Positions 55,426 through 64,000 of a stretch of DNA of 64,000 bases are shown piece by piece. The notes under the pieces are model-generated. The model was not told the DNA's origin. It searched no databases and saw only the letters and a program-made list of their open reading frames with translations. The position numbers and the translations under genes are program-made. The stretch's first letter is position 1. Each line of letters begins with the position of its first letter. This DNA is from DASTCZ01 sp963704455 (GTDB lineage: Bacteria; Acidobacteriota; Terriglobia; Acidiferrales; UBA7541). The DNA is taken from the NCBI GenBank assembly GCA_963704455.1, contig OY969905.1, positions 186,001 to 250,000 on the forward strand, read 5' to 3'.

Positions 55426-57882
55426 CTACTCGTATCGCAACGTCTGGATGGGGTCTACCTTCGTCGCGCGGCGCGCGGGGACGTAACAAGCCGCCATCGC
55501 GACCCCCGCGAGAATGAGCGTGACGCTGGCAAACGTCACGGGGTCAGTCGGCGTTATGCCAAACAACAGCGAAGACATCAAGCGCGTCAGCGCAAATGCG
55601 GCGATCAGGCCAACTCCCGCGCCCAACAGCGCCAGCCCGGCGCCCTGCTTCATTACAAGCCACAGCACGTCCACCGGTTGCGCGCCCAGCGCCATGCGAA
55701 GACCGAACTCCTTCGAACGCCGTGCGACGGAATAAGAAATCACTCCGTAAATCCCTACCGTGGCGATGGCCAATGCCACTCCGGAGAAAAGTCCGAGCAG
55801 CAACGTAAGAAAACGTGGACGCGACTGCGCGGCGGACATCACATCGTCAATCAGGCGCACCTGCGCAAGCGGGAGTGCCGGGTCCAATTGGCCCAATTCC
55901 TGGCGCACAGCTCCAAACAGTGTGCGCGGATCTTCTTTGCCACGCAGGACGGCATACATGGCGCGGTTCCCTGATCCTTGTGTTTGGCGGTAGGGAAGAT
56001 AGATTTCCGTTCCAGCAGGGCGGTCAACCCCGGCGTTCTTTACATCTTCCACAACCCCGATGATTGTGCACCATGGGTCAGTTGACCCCGGCCGAATCCG
56101 CCGCCCGAGCGGGTCTTGGCCCGGCCAAAATGTCTGTCCCATGGACTGGTTGATGATGACCACATCGGGCCCACCTTGAATGTCGCGGTCATCGAAAAGA
56201 CGCCCGGCCATCAGCCGAATGCCCATCGCCTTAAAGTAATCCCTGCTAACAATTTGGTAGTAATCGACATTCTGGATTGGGCCGTCTTTCTTCATGACAA
56301 AGCCTTCGATATCCGTGTCATTCATATTCGGCTGCCGCGCAGGCGCCAAGCCTGAGACGAGCGCGGTGGATTCCGCGCCGGGGAGCTGCCTCAGGCGTTC
56401 TTCAAATCGCACCCAGAACGCATCCGCTTGAGCGGGCTGCGGATAGGTAGGCCGAGGGAGCGAGATATTCATGGTGATTACATTCCGCCCGTCAAATCCT
56501 GTGCGAACCTCCTGCAATTTCCAAAACGCACGGACCATCAGCCCGCAGCCGATCAGCAGAACGAGCGCGAGAGCAAGTTCGCCAGCCACCATGGCTCGAC
56601 GAAAAAGCTGCGCGCCCGTGCCGCCCGTAGAACTTCCTGCGGTGTCCTTGAGCGCCTCGGTAATGTGCTCCCACAAAAGTGGCAGAAACGGCGCCAGGCC
56701 AAAAACTATGCCGGTCAGCAGGGAAATGCCCAGTGTAAATAGTAAGACTCGCCAATCGAGGCCGATTTCCGCTGCGCGCGGGATTCCGCCGGCATTTGTC
56801 AATTGGATGAGACGCAACCCTCCAAATGCGAGCCCCACGCCGAGAATTGCCCCTATAAACGAGAGCAAGACTCCTTCCGTGGCAAATTGCCGCGCGAGGC
56901 GCGCCGCGCCCGCTCCGAGCGCGCTGCGAATGGCGATTTCGCGACGGCGCGCTTCCGCGCGCGCGAGAAGCAAATTGGCAACGTTCACGCAGGCAATCAG
57001 GAGCACAAAAACCACCGCGCCGAGAAGCATCCAGAGCGCTGTTTTCACACTGGAGACGACCTCCGCCTGAAGTGGAAAACTTACGATCGTGTGGTTCTTG
57101 ACATCAAAGGAATGCGTTTTTGGCGCGCGATTCTCTCCATAGGATTGAACCATGGCTGATAGCTCGCCTTGAGCGGCTGCTGCTGGAACGCCTGGCTTCA
57201 GGCGTCCCAGGAGATACAGGTAGTGCGACGCTCTGCCTCAGGGATTCGCAGGGTCAATTTTGAGTGGAGTCCAAATCTGTGGGGGATCGGCTTCGCCGGG
57301 CGGGAATTCAAACCCCGGTGGCATTACTCCTAGGATGGTGCACTTACGGCCATTCAGAAGTGTTTCGCGGCCGACGATGTTCGAATCGCTGCCAAAGACA
57401 CTTTTCCAAACGCCGTACGAAATGTCCGCGACTGTCGATGGGCCAGGGACATCTTCTGATGGACCAAAGACGCGTCCCACAACCGGCGAAACGCCGAGGG
57501 ATGTCAACAAGCCGCCACTGAGCGCAGCGGAGGTGAGGCGCACTGGCTGCGTCTCGCCCGCCAAGTTCACTCCGCCGGTTATCCAGGCATCCAGGGAAGC
57601 CCAGGAATGAGAGTCCTTGCGGAGGTCAAGGAATTCCGGGGCGGAGAACCAAAACTTGCTCAGACCACCCTTGGGAAAGTTGGGGAATTGGGAATAGACG
57701 CGGATGAGCTGCTCCGGGTGCGAGTAAGGAAGCGGCCGCAAAAGGACGGTGTTGACCACGCTAAAAATCGCGGTTGTGGCGCCGATGCCTAGAGTCAGGC
57801 AGAGAACCGCCGCAATCGTGAACCCCAGGTTTTTCAGCAGCATCCGCGCTGCATACCGAATATCTTGCAGAAATGTCCCCAT
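55426..57882 (-). pseudogene. ADOP-type ABC transporter permease, broken by one in-frame stop
   Basis: The frame reads as one MacB-like permease of about 818 codons, interrupted only by a TGA at 57238-57240. The upstream part (DIRYAARMLLKN, TLGIGATTAIFSVVNTVLLRPLPY) gives the ADOP N-terminus, first membrane helix and MacB periplasmic core. After the stop the same frame continues GRASHYLYLLGRLKPGV and then the FtsX-type membrane helices, a second periplasmic core and the final helices, ending VDPIQTLRYE. The codons around the break are CCC-TGA-GGC, so one base change from GGA would explain it. The start ATG 57882 is preceded by GGAGGG. It may be a true pseudogene, a sequencing error or a protein made in two pieces (ATG 57153). 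Confidence 0.85.
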
Positions 57883-58018
57883 CGTCCCTCCGTGCAAACC
57901 GGCTCCTCACACATCCGCGAAAACGTGAACAGCCTATAGATAGAGACGCGTGAAAAGAGGAATTGTCGCCCGAAAAATCGCCTATTCCGAGGTTGCTGCG
58001 GGCCAAACCCAGAAAAGC

Positions 58019-58050
58019 AAGCGACCCTCCCCTTCCGGGGAGGGTCGCTT
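58019..58050 (-). terminator. Strong hairpin terminator of the TonB-dependent receptor gene
   Basis: A perfect 14-bp stem (AAGCGACCCTCCCC with its complement) surrounds a 4-base loop. It lies 35 bp beyond the receptor stop. Read on the minus strand the stem is followed by TTGCTTTTC, a moderate T-tract, so intrinsic termination of that transcript is likely. Confidence 0.8.
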
Positions 58051-58084
58051 AGGATTTACGTTTTTTCCATAGACCCGTCAGGCT

Positions 58085-61000
58085 TTAGAAGGAGATTCGA
58101 CCTCCAAACTGGACCTGGCGGGGGGTCGGAGCAAACGTTCCGTTGTTGCCATTGCTGACGGTCGAGAACGTCGAAGTTCCGAAGGTCGGGTAATTGAGCG
58201 TCGGAGCCGTGATGCTGCCGCCAATTGAAGAGAACAGAGTTGTGCCGACCGAAGTGATGTTGTCGTTATTGAAGAGGTTGAAGAAATCAACGGAAAGCTG
58301 CAAAGCCCAGCGCTCTGTGAAGTGAATATCCTTAGCGATTCGGAAGTCGGTATTGAGATATCCCGGCATCCGGAACGCATTCCGTTCGAAAAATGGAACG
58401 CGGGAGGATCCGGCAATCCCGACAACTCCCGTAGTTTCCGAACCGGGAATTGGCGGTGTCGGGAGCGTCGTCGCGGGGGGCCCAGGAAGATTCCCGCTGA
58501 CGCTGGCGCTAAATGGCAAGCCTGAGGTAACCGTAAGGATTGGAGCTATGGTCCATCCACCAAGCAGCCATTTCGCACCCTTATTGTCACCCTTTGAGAA
58601 GGCATCTGGGGTCCAAATGAGATCCGCGACGAACTTCTGGCGGAGATCAAAGTTTGAAGGACCGTAGTCACCCAAAATGTTTGCGGGACCCTGAGGAGTG
58701 TTGCCGGACAGAGTGGCCGACGAGATCTGGTCGTCATCCAGAGCTTTTGAAAATGTGTAGCTGCTCTGGATCTGCAACCCATGCGTCATGCGGCGGTTAA
58801 ACTGCAAGGCAAGTCCATGATAGTACGATCGCACGATGGTGGAAATCTGTGTCATCTGATTAAAATTCGTATTGGGTCTGGCTTGGACAAAACAAGAGCC
58901 GGGAGTTACCGTACAAGTCCCCACCACAATGCCTCTGTAAACAGGGACACTAAAAGTTGTGCCGGCGAGAGGAAGCGACGGCCCCTGCAGCAGATTCAGA
59001 GGAGCGCTTCCCGCGATCGTGAATGTCTCCATCGTCGGAGCAAAAAAATTAGTGTCCTGAGCCAACGGTAAGAAGCGGCCAATGCTCCCTATGTAGGAAA
59101 TCGAGACAACCGTGTTGTTGGCAATTTCGCGTTCGATCGCTAAGTCAAATTGGTCAATTTGTGGCAACCGTGAGTCGGGGGCAAAGTAGACAATGTTCTT
59201 GCTTCCTGCCGGGGAAAATGCCGGCAAGATGTTTGGATACAGCGGCACGCCCGGCGTTGCTGCTCCCGCTGAAGTCGTCGGGAAGAAACTTGCCGAAATC
59301 TGATCCGCGGCAACTCCCGTGTCTGCGAGCGCGTTGAAGATATTTCCATTGATGACGCGGCCATAGTAGATTCCAGCTCCGCCTCGGACAATCGTTTTGC
59401 TTGTTCCAAAGACGTCCCAGGCAAACCCGATTCGCGGGCCGAAGTCCTTATTGTCGCTAGGTAACGCAGCAGTCTGAGGCGCAGCCGAGTTAGGAAGAAG
59501 CGCAGCCGGGAATATTTCTTTTTCCCACCGTAAGCCGAGGTTTAGGGTAAGACGGCGATTCACGTGGAAGTCATCCTGACCAAAGAACCCGATGTCGTAA
59601 GTGTTGAATGAGAACCCGAGGGGTCCGAAGCCCTGAGTGAATGTGCTATAGCATGGGATAGCCGTGTTTCCAGTGGTGAACTGAGTGGAACAGAGAGTCC
59701 CGCCTCCGATGCTGTCCACCTTTGCAAGATAATCCGTAATGAAATCAACGCGGTCGTTGTAGCTGTATTCACCTAAGGACTGGAAGAGGTTGCTGATTCG
59801 GTCGTTGACAATATTTATGTCAGCGCCGAATTTAAAGAAATGCCTGCCATGGTTCCAACCGAAAGAGTCAGCGAACTGGTAGCGATGTTCATCGGGCAGG
59901 GCTGCGCGTTGGAGGAAGTCTGGCGCACCAAATGTGAAGCTCGTGGTTCCGGTGATGTCAATTTGAGGAGAAAGGCTGGTTAGCGGGCTAACCGGCTCGC
60001 CCGTAGCAGCGGGGTCCGTAAATTCGAATTCAAAGTCGCGGCTAAATAGGAATCGGGCCTCGTTTGTCATGGAGGTGCCGATTGCCGAAGTCCACCGCGC
60101 CTGTGCCGACTCGCCCTTTACGAAGTCATCTCCAAAACTATCAGTCCCGCGAGACACGACGGAAGCAGTTTGGATGCCGAACGGAGAGTTCCATCGCAAG
60201 CGGTTGTAGGAGAGCGTTATCGTGTTGTTGGGCGTCGGCTTCCAATCGATCTTGGGGAAATAGATCGTTTGATCGCCAGTGCGCGGAACAGTCCCGGTCA
60301 AGCTGTCCAGGAAGCCTAGCGCTGAGTTCGCCTGAGCCTGTGTGATCCCCCGGCAGAAAAGTTGTTGGCCTTCATTGGCGCCTGAACCTGCCTTCTGCAA
60401 AATCGGCACGCCATTCGTGTCAAAGCATCCGTTTCCGGTCGGGTTTCCAACGGAAGGAGTAATATTGGGGGGCGCCGCCACAGTAATTCCTGTGAAGAAG
60501 AAAGTTGGATTTGTCGGAATGGCGACCCCGGGGAAATTGCGAATGTGGTCATCGAAATTGAAATACCAGAACAACTTATCTTTGATCAAATAGCCGCCAA
60601 TATCACCGCCGAATTGCTGGCGTTCGTCTGTAGGCTTGATCGGCTGGATTTGAAAAACGCCGGGGGCGGTCTGGACCGCGGCGGTCGCAAAAGGATTGTA
60701 GGCGCCCCAGGAATTGTCGCGGTTGTAGTAGAACCCTGTCCCGTGGATCGTGTTGCTTCCGCTCTTGGTGACGGCGTTCACCACGGCGCCCGCAGCGCGC
60801 CCGTACTCGGCCGAATAATTCGAAGTATTTACCTGGAATTCCTGAATGGCGTTTGCGCTGGTCGAATACGCGATGCGCGTGCGGCCCTTCTCTTCGGCGA
60901 AATAGGCGTCGTTGTTGTCGCCGCCATCCACAGTGTTGTTGTTCAGAAATCCGGAGATGCCGCGGAAGCTGACGTCACCGAACGTGCCGTCTGTGACCGA

Positions 61001-61507
61001 CCCTGGTGTCGCAAGCGCGAAAACCGACCACCGGCGAATGTTCAGCGGCAGGTTGTCAATCGCGACCTTATTGACGTTTGTCGAAAAATCATTCGCCTCG
61101 GCGTTGATTACAGGCGCTTCGGCGGTAACGGCAATCGTTTGTTGCTGCCCGGCGAGAACCATCTTAATGTCGAGATTGGTCGTGCGTCCGACCTCAACAA
61201 TGATGTTTTGTTGCTTGTATTCCGCGAAATTTGCGGACGTTATGGTGATTTCGTACACGGCAGGAGTCAAATTTGTAACAAGGTACCGGCCGTTTGAGTC
61301 GGTCTTTACCGGCTCAGACGTTGCGTTTGTGGCCACATTCCGCACGGTTACCGACGCGCCCAAAATCGCTTTATTTTGAGGGTCGGCAACAGCGCCGCTA
61401 ATGGCGCCATAAACAGTGGATTGCGCGTAAACGCCCGCGCCTACCAACATGAACAATGCACATACGGCAAAAAGTTTCACTGCGAAGCTGCGGAAGCTGG
61501 ATGACAT
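58085..61507 (-). CDS. TonB-dependent receptor with carboxypeptidase-regulatory N-terminal domain
   Basis: An outer-membrane protein of 1140 residues. ATG 61507 has AGGAGGT close upstream and a signal peptide FAVKLFAVCALFMLVGAGVYA; a frame reaching 61618 is rejected. Residues about 30-115 form a CarboxypepD_reg domain (YGAISGAVADPQNKAILGASV), followed by a plug region (VAIDNLPLNIRRWSVFALATPG, VSFRGISGFLNNNTVDGGDNND in part) and a long beta-barrel. The C-terminus ends RQVQFGGRISF with a terminal Phe, as needed for barrel assembly. This Oar-like type is greatly expanded in Acidobacteriota and probably imports oligomers. No TonB or ExbB gene is nearby. Confidence 0.92.
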   Translation of the reverse strand: MSSSFRSFAVKLFAVCALFMLVGAGVYAQSTVYGAISGAVADPQNKAILGASVTVRNVATNATSEPVKTDSNGRYLVTNLTPAVYEITITSANFAEYKQQNIIVEVGRTTNLDIKMVLAGQQQTIAVTAEAPVINAEANDFSTNVNKVAIDNLPLNIRRWSVFALATPGSVTDGTFGDVSFRGISGFLNNNTVDGGDNNDAYFAEEKGRTRIAYSTSANAIQEFQVNTSNYSAEYGRAAGAVVNAVTKSGSNTIHGTGFYYNRDNSWGAYNPFATAAVQTAPGVFQIQPIKPTDERQQFGGDIGGYLIKDKLFWYFNFDDHIRNFPGVAIPTNPTFFFTGITVAAPPNITPSVGNPTGNGCFDTNGVPILQKAGSGANEGQQLFCRGITQAQANSALGFLDSLTGTVPRTGDQTIYFPKIDWKPTPNNTITLSYNRLRWNSPFGIQTASVVSRGTDSFGDDFVKGESAQARWTSAIGTSMTNEARFLFSRDFEFEFTDPAATGEPVSPLTSLSPQIDITGTTSFTFGAPDFLQRAALPDEHRYQFADSFGWNHGRHFFKFGADINIVNDRISNLFQSLGEYSYNDRVDFITDYLAKVDSIGGGTLCSTQFTTGNTAIPCYSTFTQGFGPLGFSFNTYDIGFFGQDDFHVNRRLTLNLGLRWEKEIFPAALLPNSAAPQTAALPSDNKDFGPRIGFAWDVFGTSKTIVRGGAGIYYGRVINGNIFNALADTGVAADQISASFFPTTSAGAATPGVPLYPNILPAFSPAGSKNIVYFAPDSRLPQIDQFDLAIEREIANNTVVSISYIGSIGRFLPLAQDTNFFAPTMETFTIAGSAPLNLLQGPSLPLAGTTFSVPVYRGIVVGTCTVTPGSCFVQARPNTNFNQMTQISTIVRSYYHGLALQFNRRMTHGLQIQSSYTFSKALDDDQISSATLSGNTPQGPANILGDYGPSNFDLRQKFVADLIWTPDAFSKGDNKGAKWLLGGWTIAPILTVTSGLPFSASVSGNLPGPPATTLPTPPIPGSETTGVVGIAGSSRVPFFERNAFRMPGYLNTDFRIAKDIHFTERWALQLSVDFFNLFNNDNITSVGTTLFSSIGGSITAPTLNYPTFGTSTFSTVSNGNNGTFAPTPRQVQFGGRISF

Positions 61508-62026
61508 CACACTACCTCCTAGGTTTGCGCTGCTGGACTCACCCCGAGTCAGGCGCTTATTGGAATCTACTGCACGGAGGGAAGAAACGTAAATTCCCGT
61601 TTGAGGACAATCCGGCATAATTCCTTATGGTTTCTCCATAGCCGAATCGGAGAAGCCTCCACCCCCCCCAAAAAAATTAAGACACCCGAAATGCTCGACC
61701 ACCCGGATCGAGCCAAAACAACGGCAGTGGAATGGCAACGCCTGCATCTTTCGCGTTCAGTTCCACACCTCTCTAGGCGCGGTACTCTATTGCCACACCT
61801 TTGGGAAGTCAAGCGCTTCCAGTGGAAATTTCTGCTCCCCACCCCGTCTACGAACTTTGACGCTGGCAAGCCCCATAATGTTACCCAGCCTTTATTAATA
61901 ATCCGTGAGAGGACACGCTCAATTTGATGAAACGTCGCCGTCACGCCTCGGAAATGGGATATTCAACCGCTTGTACTCCCAGATTCGGTGCGCTAGAGTA
62001 GCCTCCCTTATGTTGGAGAGAAACAA
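61508..62026. other. Divergent intergenic region, 519 bp, no gene seen
   Basis: It separates the receptor (minus) and hpt (plus). It has a run of C followed by A at about 61661-61677. Open frames of about 110 codons on both strands look like shadows, with no motif. Promoters for both flanking genes are expected here. Confidence 0.5.
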
Positions 62027-62581
62027 TTGACTCCCGGCGGGAAAGAACATCTCAAAGTCCTCTTGCGGCGCACGGCGATCCAGAAGCGTGTCCGTGAAAT
62101 GGGACGGCAGATTTCTCGCGATTTCAAAGGTCAGCGGATACATTTGATTGGGGTCCTGAAGGGCGCGTCCATATTCCTTTCGGACCTGATTCGCGCTGTG
62201 AACCTTGAAGTTTCGCTCGATTTCATGGCCGTATCCAGCTATGGGAAGGGCACGAAGACTTCGGGAGAGGTACGCCTGACAAAAGATCTCGATACCAGCA
62301 TTGAGGGGCTTAATGTCGTGCTGGTGGAAGATATCCTTGATACCGGGCTTACCCTCGGATATTTGTGCCGCGTCTTGCGTCAGCGCAAGCCGAAAGAACT
62401 ACGCATCGCCGCGTTTCTGGATAAGCCGGATCGGCGAATCCTGAAAGACGTTTCCGCGGACTACGTGGGCTTTGAAATTCCCAATGAATTTGTGGTGGGC
62501 TATGGTCTGGATTACGCCGAGCGATACCGCAATCTGAAAGATGTCTGCGTTCTTTCCCTGCCGCCGCAGGAGCATTCGTAG
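62027..62581 (+). CDS. hpt: Hypoxanthine phosphoribosyltransferase
   Basis: A 184-residue purine salvage enzyme of usual length. The PRPP-binding motif is VVLVEDILDTGLTL, preceded by the flexible-loop region SYGKGTKTSGEV, and IHLIGVLKGASIFLSDL gives the pyrophosphate loop. DKPDRR and DYVGFEIPNEFVVGYGLDYAERYR complete the purine-binding side. It converts hypoxanthine or guanine with PRPP to IMP or GMP. The start is TTG 62027 with GGAGAG 6 bp upstream. It lies 37 bp before the RpiB-like gene and may be co-transcribed with it. Confidence 0.93.
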   Translation: MTPGGKEHLKVLLRRTAIQKRVREMGRQISRDFKGQRIHLIGVLKGASIFLSDLIRAVNLEVSLDFMAVSSYGKGTKTSGEVRLTKDLDTSIEGLNVVLVEDILDTGLTLGYLCRVLRQRKPKELRIAAFLDKPDRRILKDVSADYVGFEIPNEFVVGYGLDYAERYRNLKDVCVLSLPPQEHS

Positions 62582-62618
62582 TGGTCCGGATGCAAGTGGC
62601 GCTTGCTGCGATGAACAC

Positions 62619-63296
62619 ATGAGGCCAGTAGTAACCAATTCCGACCTGGAAAGAATTCCCAATGGGGGAGAGTTCTCCATTGCGGCGGATGCATTGATTA
62701 CTCCGCTTGCGAGGGATGAAGCCGCGCGCCGTGGGATTTCATTCCGGCTCATTGATCCAAAGTCGGCGGTCCAGCCCGGCGGAGCGCCAACCCGAAATGC
62801 TGCGGCAGCCACTGATCGTAATATCGTGGCGATTGCTTCGGACCACGGTGGATTTGAGCTGAAGGAAAAACTGAAAGCGTACATTGTTGATTGGGGCTAC
62901 GAAGTGCTCGATCTGGGGACGAAAAGCAGCGAGCCTGTGGATTACCCGGACTTCGCCCTTGCCGCCGCCGAAGCTGTCGTCGCCGGCCGGGCCTGGCGCG
63001 GAGTCGTGATCGACAGCGCCGGAATTGGCAGCGCAATTGCCGCGAACAAGGTCCCCGGGGCGCGCGCGGCGCTATGCTATGATCGAGCGACGGCGCGAAA
63101 TAGCCGCGAACACAACGACGCAAATGTCCTGACGCTCGGTGCAAAGTTAATTCCGGCGGAACTTGCACGAGAAATCCTTGCCGCATGGTTGGAAACGAAG
63201 TTCGGCGGGGGGCGGCATGCAAAGCGCGTTGATAAAATCACGGCAATTGAGGCGCGTTATTCGGGCGCAAAAATCCCCGGCCCGGCGTCAAAATAA
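62619..63296 (+). CDS. RpiB/LacAB-type sugar-phosphate isomerase with N-terminal extension
   Basis: A 225-residue protein from ATG 62619; a longer frame to 62541 overlaps hpt and is rejected. Residues 1-65 (SIAADALITPLARDEAARRGI) are an extra segment not found in E. coli RpiB. The RpiB domain starts at about 70 with IASDHGGFELKEKLK and includes AANKVPGARAALCYD and REHNDANVLTLGAK. The loop that normally reads CGTGIG reads DSAGIG here (Asp132), so the usual catalytic Cys is missing. The gene is 5 bp upstream of deoC. RpiB and DeoC together mark sugar-phosphate-utilising microcompartment loci. It may interconvert ribose and ribulose 5-phosphate or a related pair. Confidence 0.82.
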   Translation: MRPVVTNSDLERIPNGGEFSIAADALITPLARDEAARRGISFRLIDPKSAVQPGGAPTRNAAAATDRNIVAIASDHGGFELKEKLKAYIVDWGYEVLDLGTKSSEPVDYPDFALAAAEAVVAGRAWRGVVIDSAGIGSAIAANKVPGARAALCYDRATARNSREHNDANVLTLGAKLIPAELAREILAAWLETKFGGGRHAKRVDKITAIEARYSGAKIPGPASK

Positions 63297-63301
63297 AGAG
63301 C

Positions 63302-64000
63302 ATGGCGCAAGACCCCATCCAACTTGACCAACTTGTCCGCGTAATTACGGAAGAGGTGCTGAGCTATCTAGGCTCAGCAGGGGGCGCAAACCTTGCCGGG
63401 CTGGAGCTGGACGACGTTGTCTGCCCCGGCTGCGATCAGCAATGCGTCGAGAAGTGCGCGCGAAAAACTCGCAAGGTAATTGACGCCGGAGCGGACCGCA
63501 TCTCTGCCGGAGCTTCCGTTAAATCCTGCGAAGAGGGTGTCGCCCGCCTGATTGACCACACGCTGCTTAAACCGGAAGCCTCGCGCGAGGATATCCGCAA
63601 GCTGTGCCAGGAAGCGGCGCGATTTGGATTTGCGTCCGTTTGCGTGAATCCGTGGAACGTAGCGCAGGCCGCCGAATTGCTTCGCGGCTCCGCCGTTCGC
63701 GTCTGCACTGTGGTTGGTTTTCCGCTAGGGGCTACTTTGCCGCAAGTAAAAATTTATGAAGCCGAGCAGGCTATCAAGCTCGGAGCGCAGGAAATTGACA
63801 TGGTGGAAAACGTCGGCGCGCTGAAATCGGGACTGGATGAAGTCGTCGAGCAGGACATCCGTGGCGTCGCGGAAGCCTGCCATCGCAGCGGAGCCATCTG
63901 CAAGGTAATTCTCGAGACTTCGTTACTCACGAATGAGGAAAAAGTTCGCGCCAGTATCGCCGCAAAAAAGGCAGGCGCTGATTTTGTGAAGACTTCCACT
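63302..64000 (+). CDS. deoC: Deoxyribose-phosphate aldolase, possibly microcompartment-targeted (cut by window edge)
   Basis: The first 233 residues of a DERA-family aldolase from ATG 63302. The aldolase core begins near 83 with LIDHTLLKPEA and includes VCVNPWNV, VVGFPLGA, EIDMVENVGALKSG, KVILETSLL and, at the window end, GADFVKTST, whose Lys forms the Schiff base. It cleaves 2-deoxyribose 5-phosphate to acetaldehyde and glyceraldehyde 3-phosphate. Ahead of the core is an extra 80 residues: an amphipathic helix LDQLVRVITEEVLSYL at 8-23, of the encapsulation-peptide type, then Cys41, Cys44, Cys48 and Cys52 in CPGCDQQCVEKC. The last residues of the enzyme lie beyond the window. Confidence 0.9.
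   Translation, partial: MAQDPIQLDQLVRVITEEVLSYLGSAGGANLAGLELDDVVCPGCDQQCVEKCARKTRKVIDAGADRISAGASVKSCEEGVARLIDHTLLKPEASREDIRKLCQEAARFGFASVCVNPWNVAQAAELLRGSAVRVCTVVGFPLGATLPQVKIYEAEQAIKLGAQEIDMVENVGALKSGLDEVVEQDIRGVAEACHRSGAICKVILETSLLTNEEKVRASIAAKKAGADFVKTST

Noticed and set aside
57238..57240. Selenocysteine reading of the TGA in the permease gene
   Set aside because: ADOP permeases have no known selenocysteine, the position follows a Pro and is expected to be Gly, and no obvious selenocysteine-insertion stem-loop follows.
1..64000. CRISPR arrays, insertion sequences or phage genes
   Set aside because: No regularly spaced short repeats, transposase motifs or integrase genes were seen on either strand.

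Overview
The window most likely comes from an acidobacterium (Acidobacteriota). The right half carries several families typical of that phylum: an ADOP-type orphan ABC permease, a very large TonB-dependent receptor with a carboxypeptidase-regulatory N-terminal domain, a choice-of-anchor-D repeat protein, and M14/S9 secreted peptidases with glycine-arginine-rich inserts. This is inferred from gene content; there is no rRNA or other marker gene in the window.

Layout. (1) 2-5821: the end of an FkbM-type methyltransferase, a GT4 glycosyltransferase, an Rmd-like GDP-sugar reductase, and the four genes needed to make GDP-D-glycero-alpha-D-manno-heptose (hddC, gmhA, gmhB, hddA). (2) 5979-16437: sugar and glycan tailoring (SDR, Gfo/Idh/MocA oxidoreductase, GT2, alpha/alpha-toroid protein, AsnB-like amidotransferase, polysaccharide deacetylase, GNAT protein) ending in an overlapping FkbH-like/acyl-carrier-protein pair. 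(3) 16733-24091: a secreted beta-helix protein, two large deacetylase-like proteins, a very short nucleotide-sugar-dehydrogenase-like protein and a FemAB-type transferase. The mix of AsnB, FemAB and deacetylases resembles exopolysaccharide loci of the exosortase (XrtA) type, but no exosortase, flippase or polymerase is present here.

(4) 24172-43464: a compact NRPS/PKS natural-product cluster. It holds a phosphopantetheinyl transferase, a GNAT protein, NRPS-1 (C-A-T-TE, serine-type A code), NRPS-2 (C-A-T, probably alanine), a PKS (KS-AT-ACP-TE, malonyl-type AT, no reductive domains), a free adenylation enzyme with its own carrier protein, a luciferase-like monooxygenase, an O-carbamoyltransferase and a flavin reductase. 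The two thioesterases share about 890 bp of almost identical DNA and both have Cys in place of the usual Ser nucleophile. Nearly everything from 1 to 39.6 kb runs on the plus strand, so the glycan and peptide parts could be co-expressed, although several 300-500 bp gaps break the block.

(5) 44021-61507: an eight-unit anchor-D repeat protein, tRNA-Lys(TTT), a second carbamoyltransferase, a divergent pair of secreted peptidases, an ADOP permease broken by one in-frame TGA, and a TonB-dependent receptor. (6) 62027-64000: hpt, an RpiB-like protein without the usual catalytic Cys, and a deoC whose N-terminus looks like a microcompartment encapsulation helix followed by a four-Cys cluster. This last pair suggests that a sugar-phosphate-utilising bacterial microcompartment locus begins at the right edge.

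Functions are assigned by reading the translations and recognising motifs; no database search was run.
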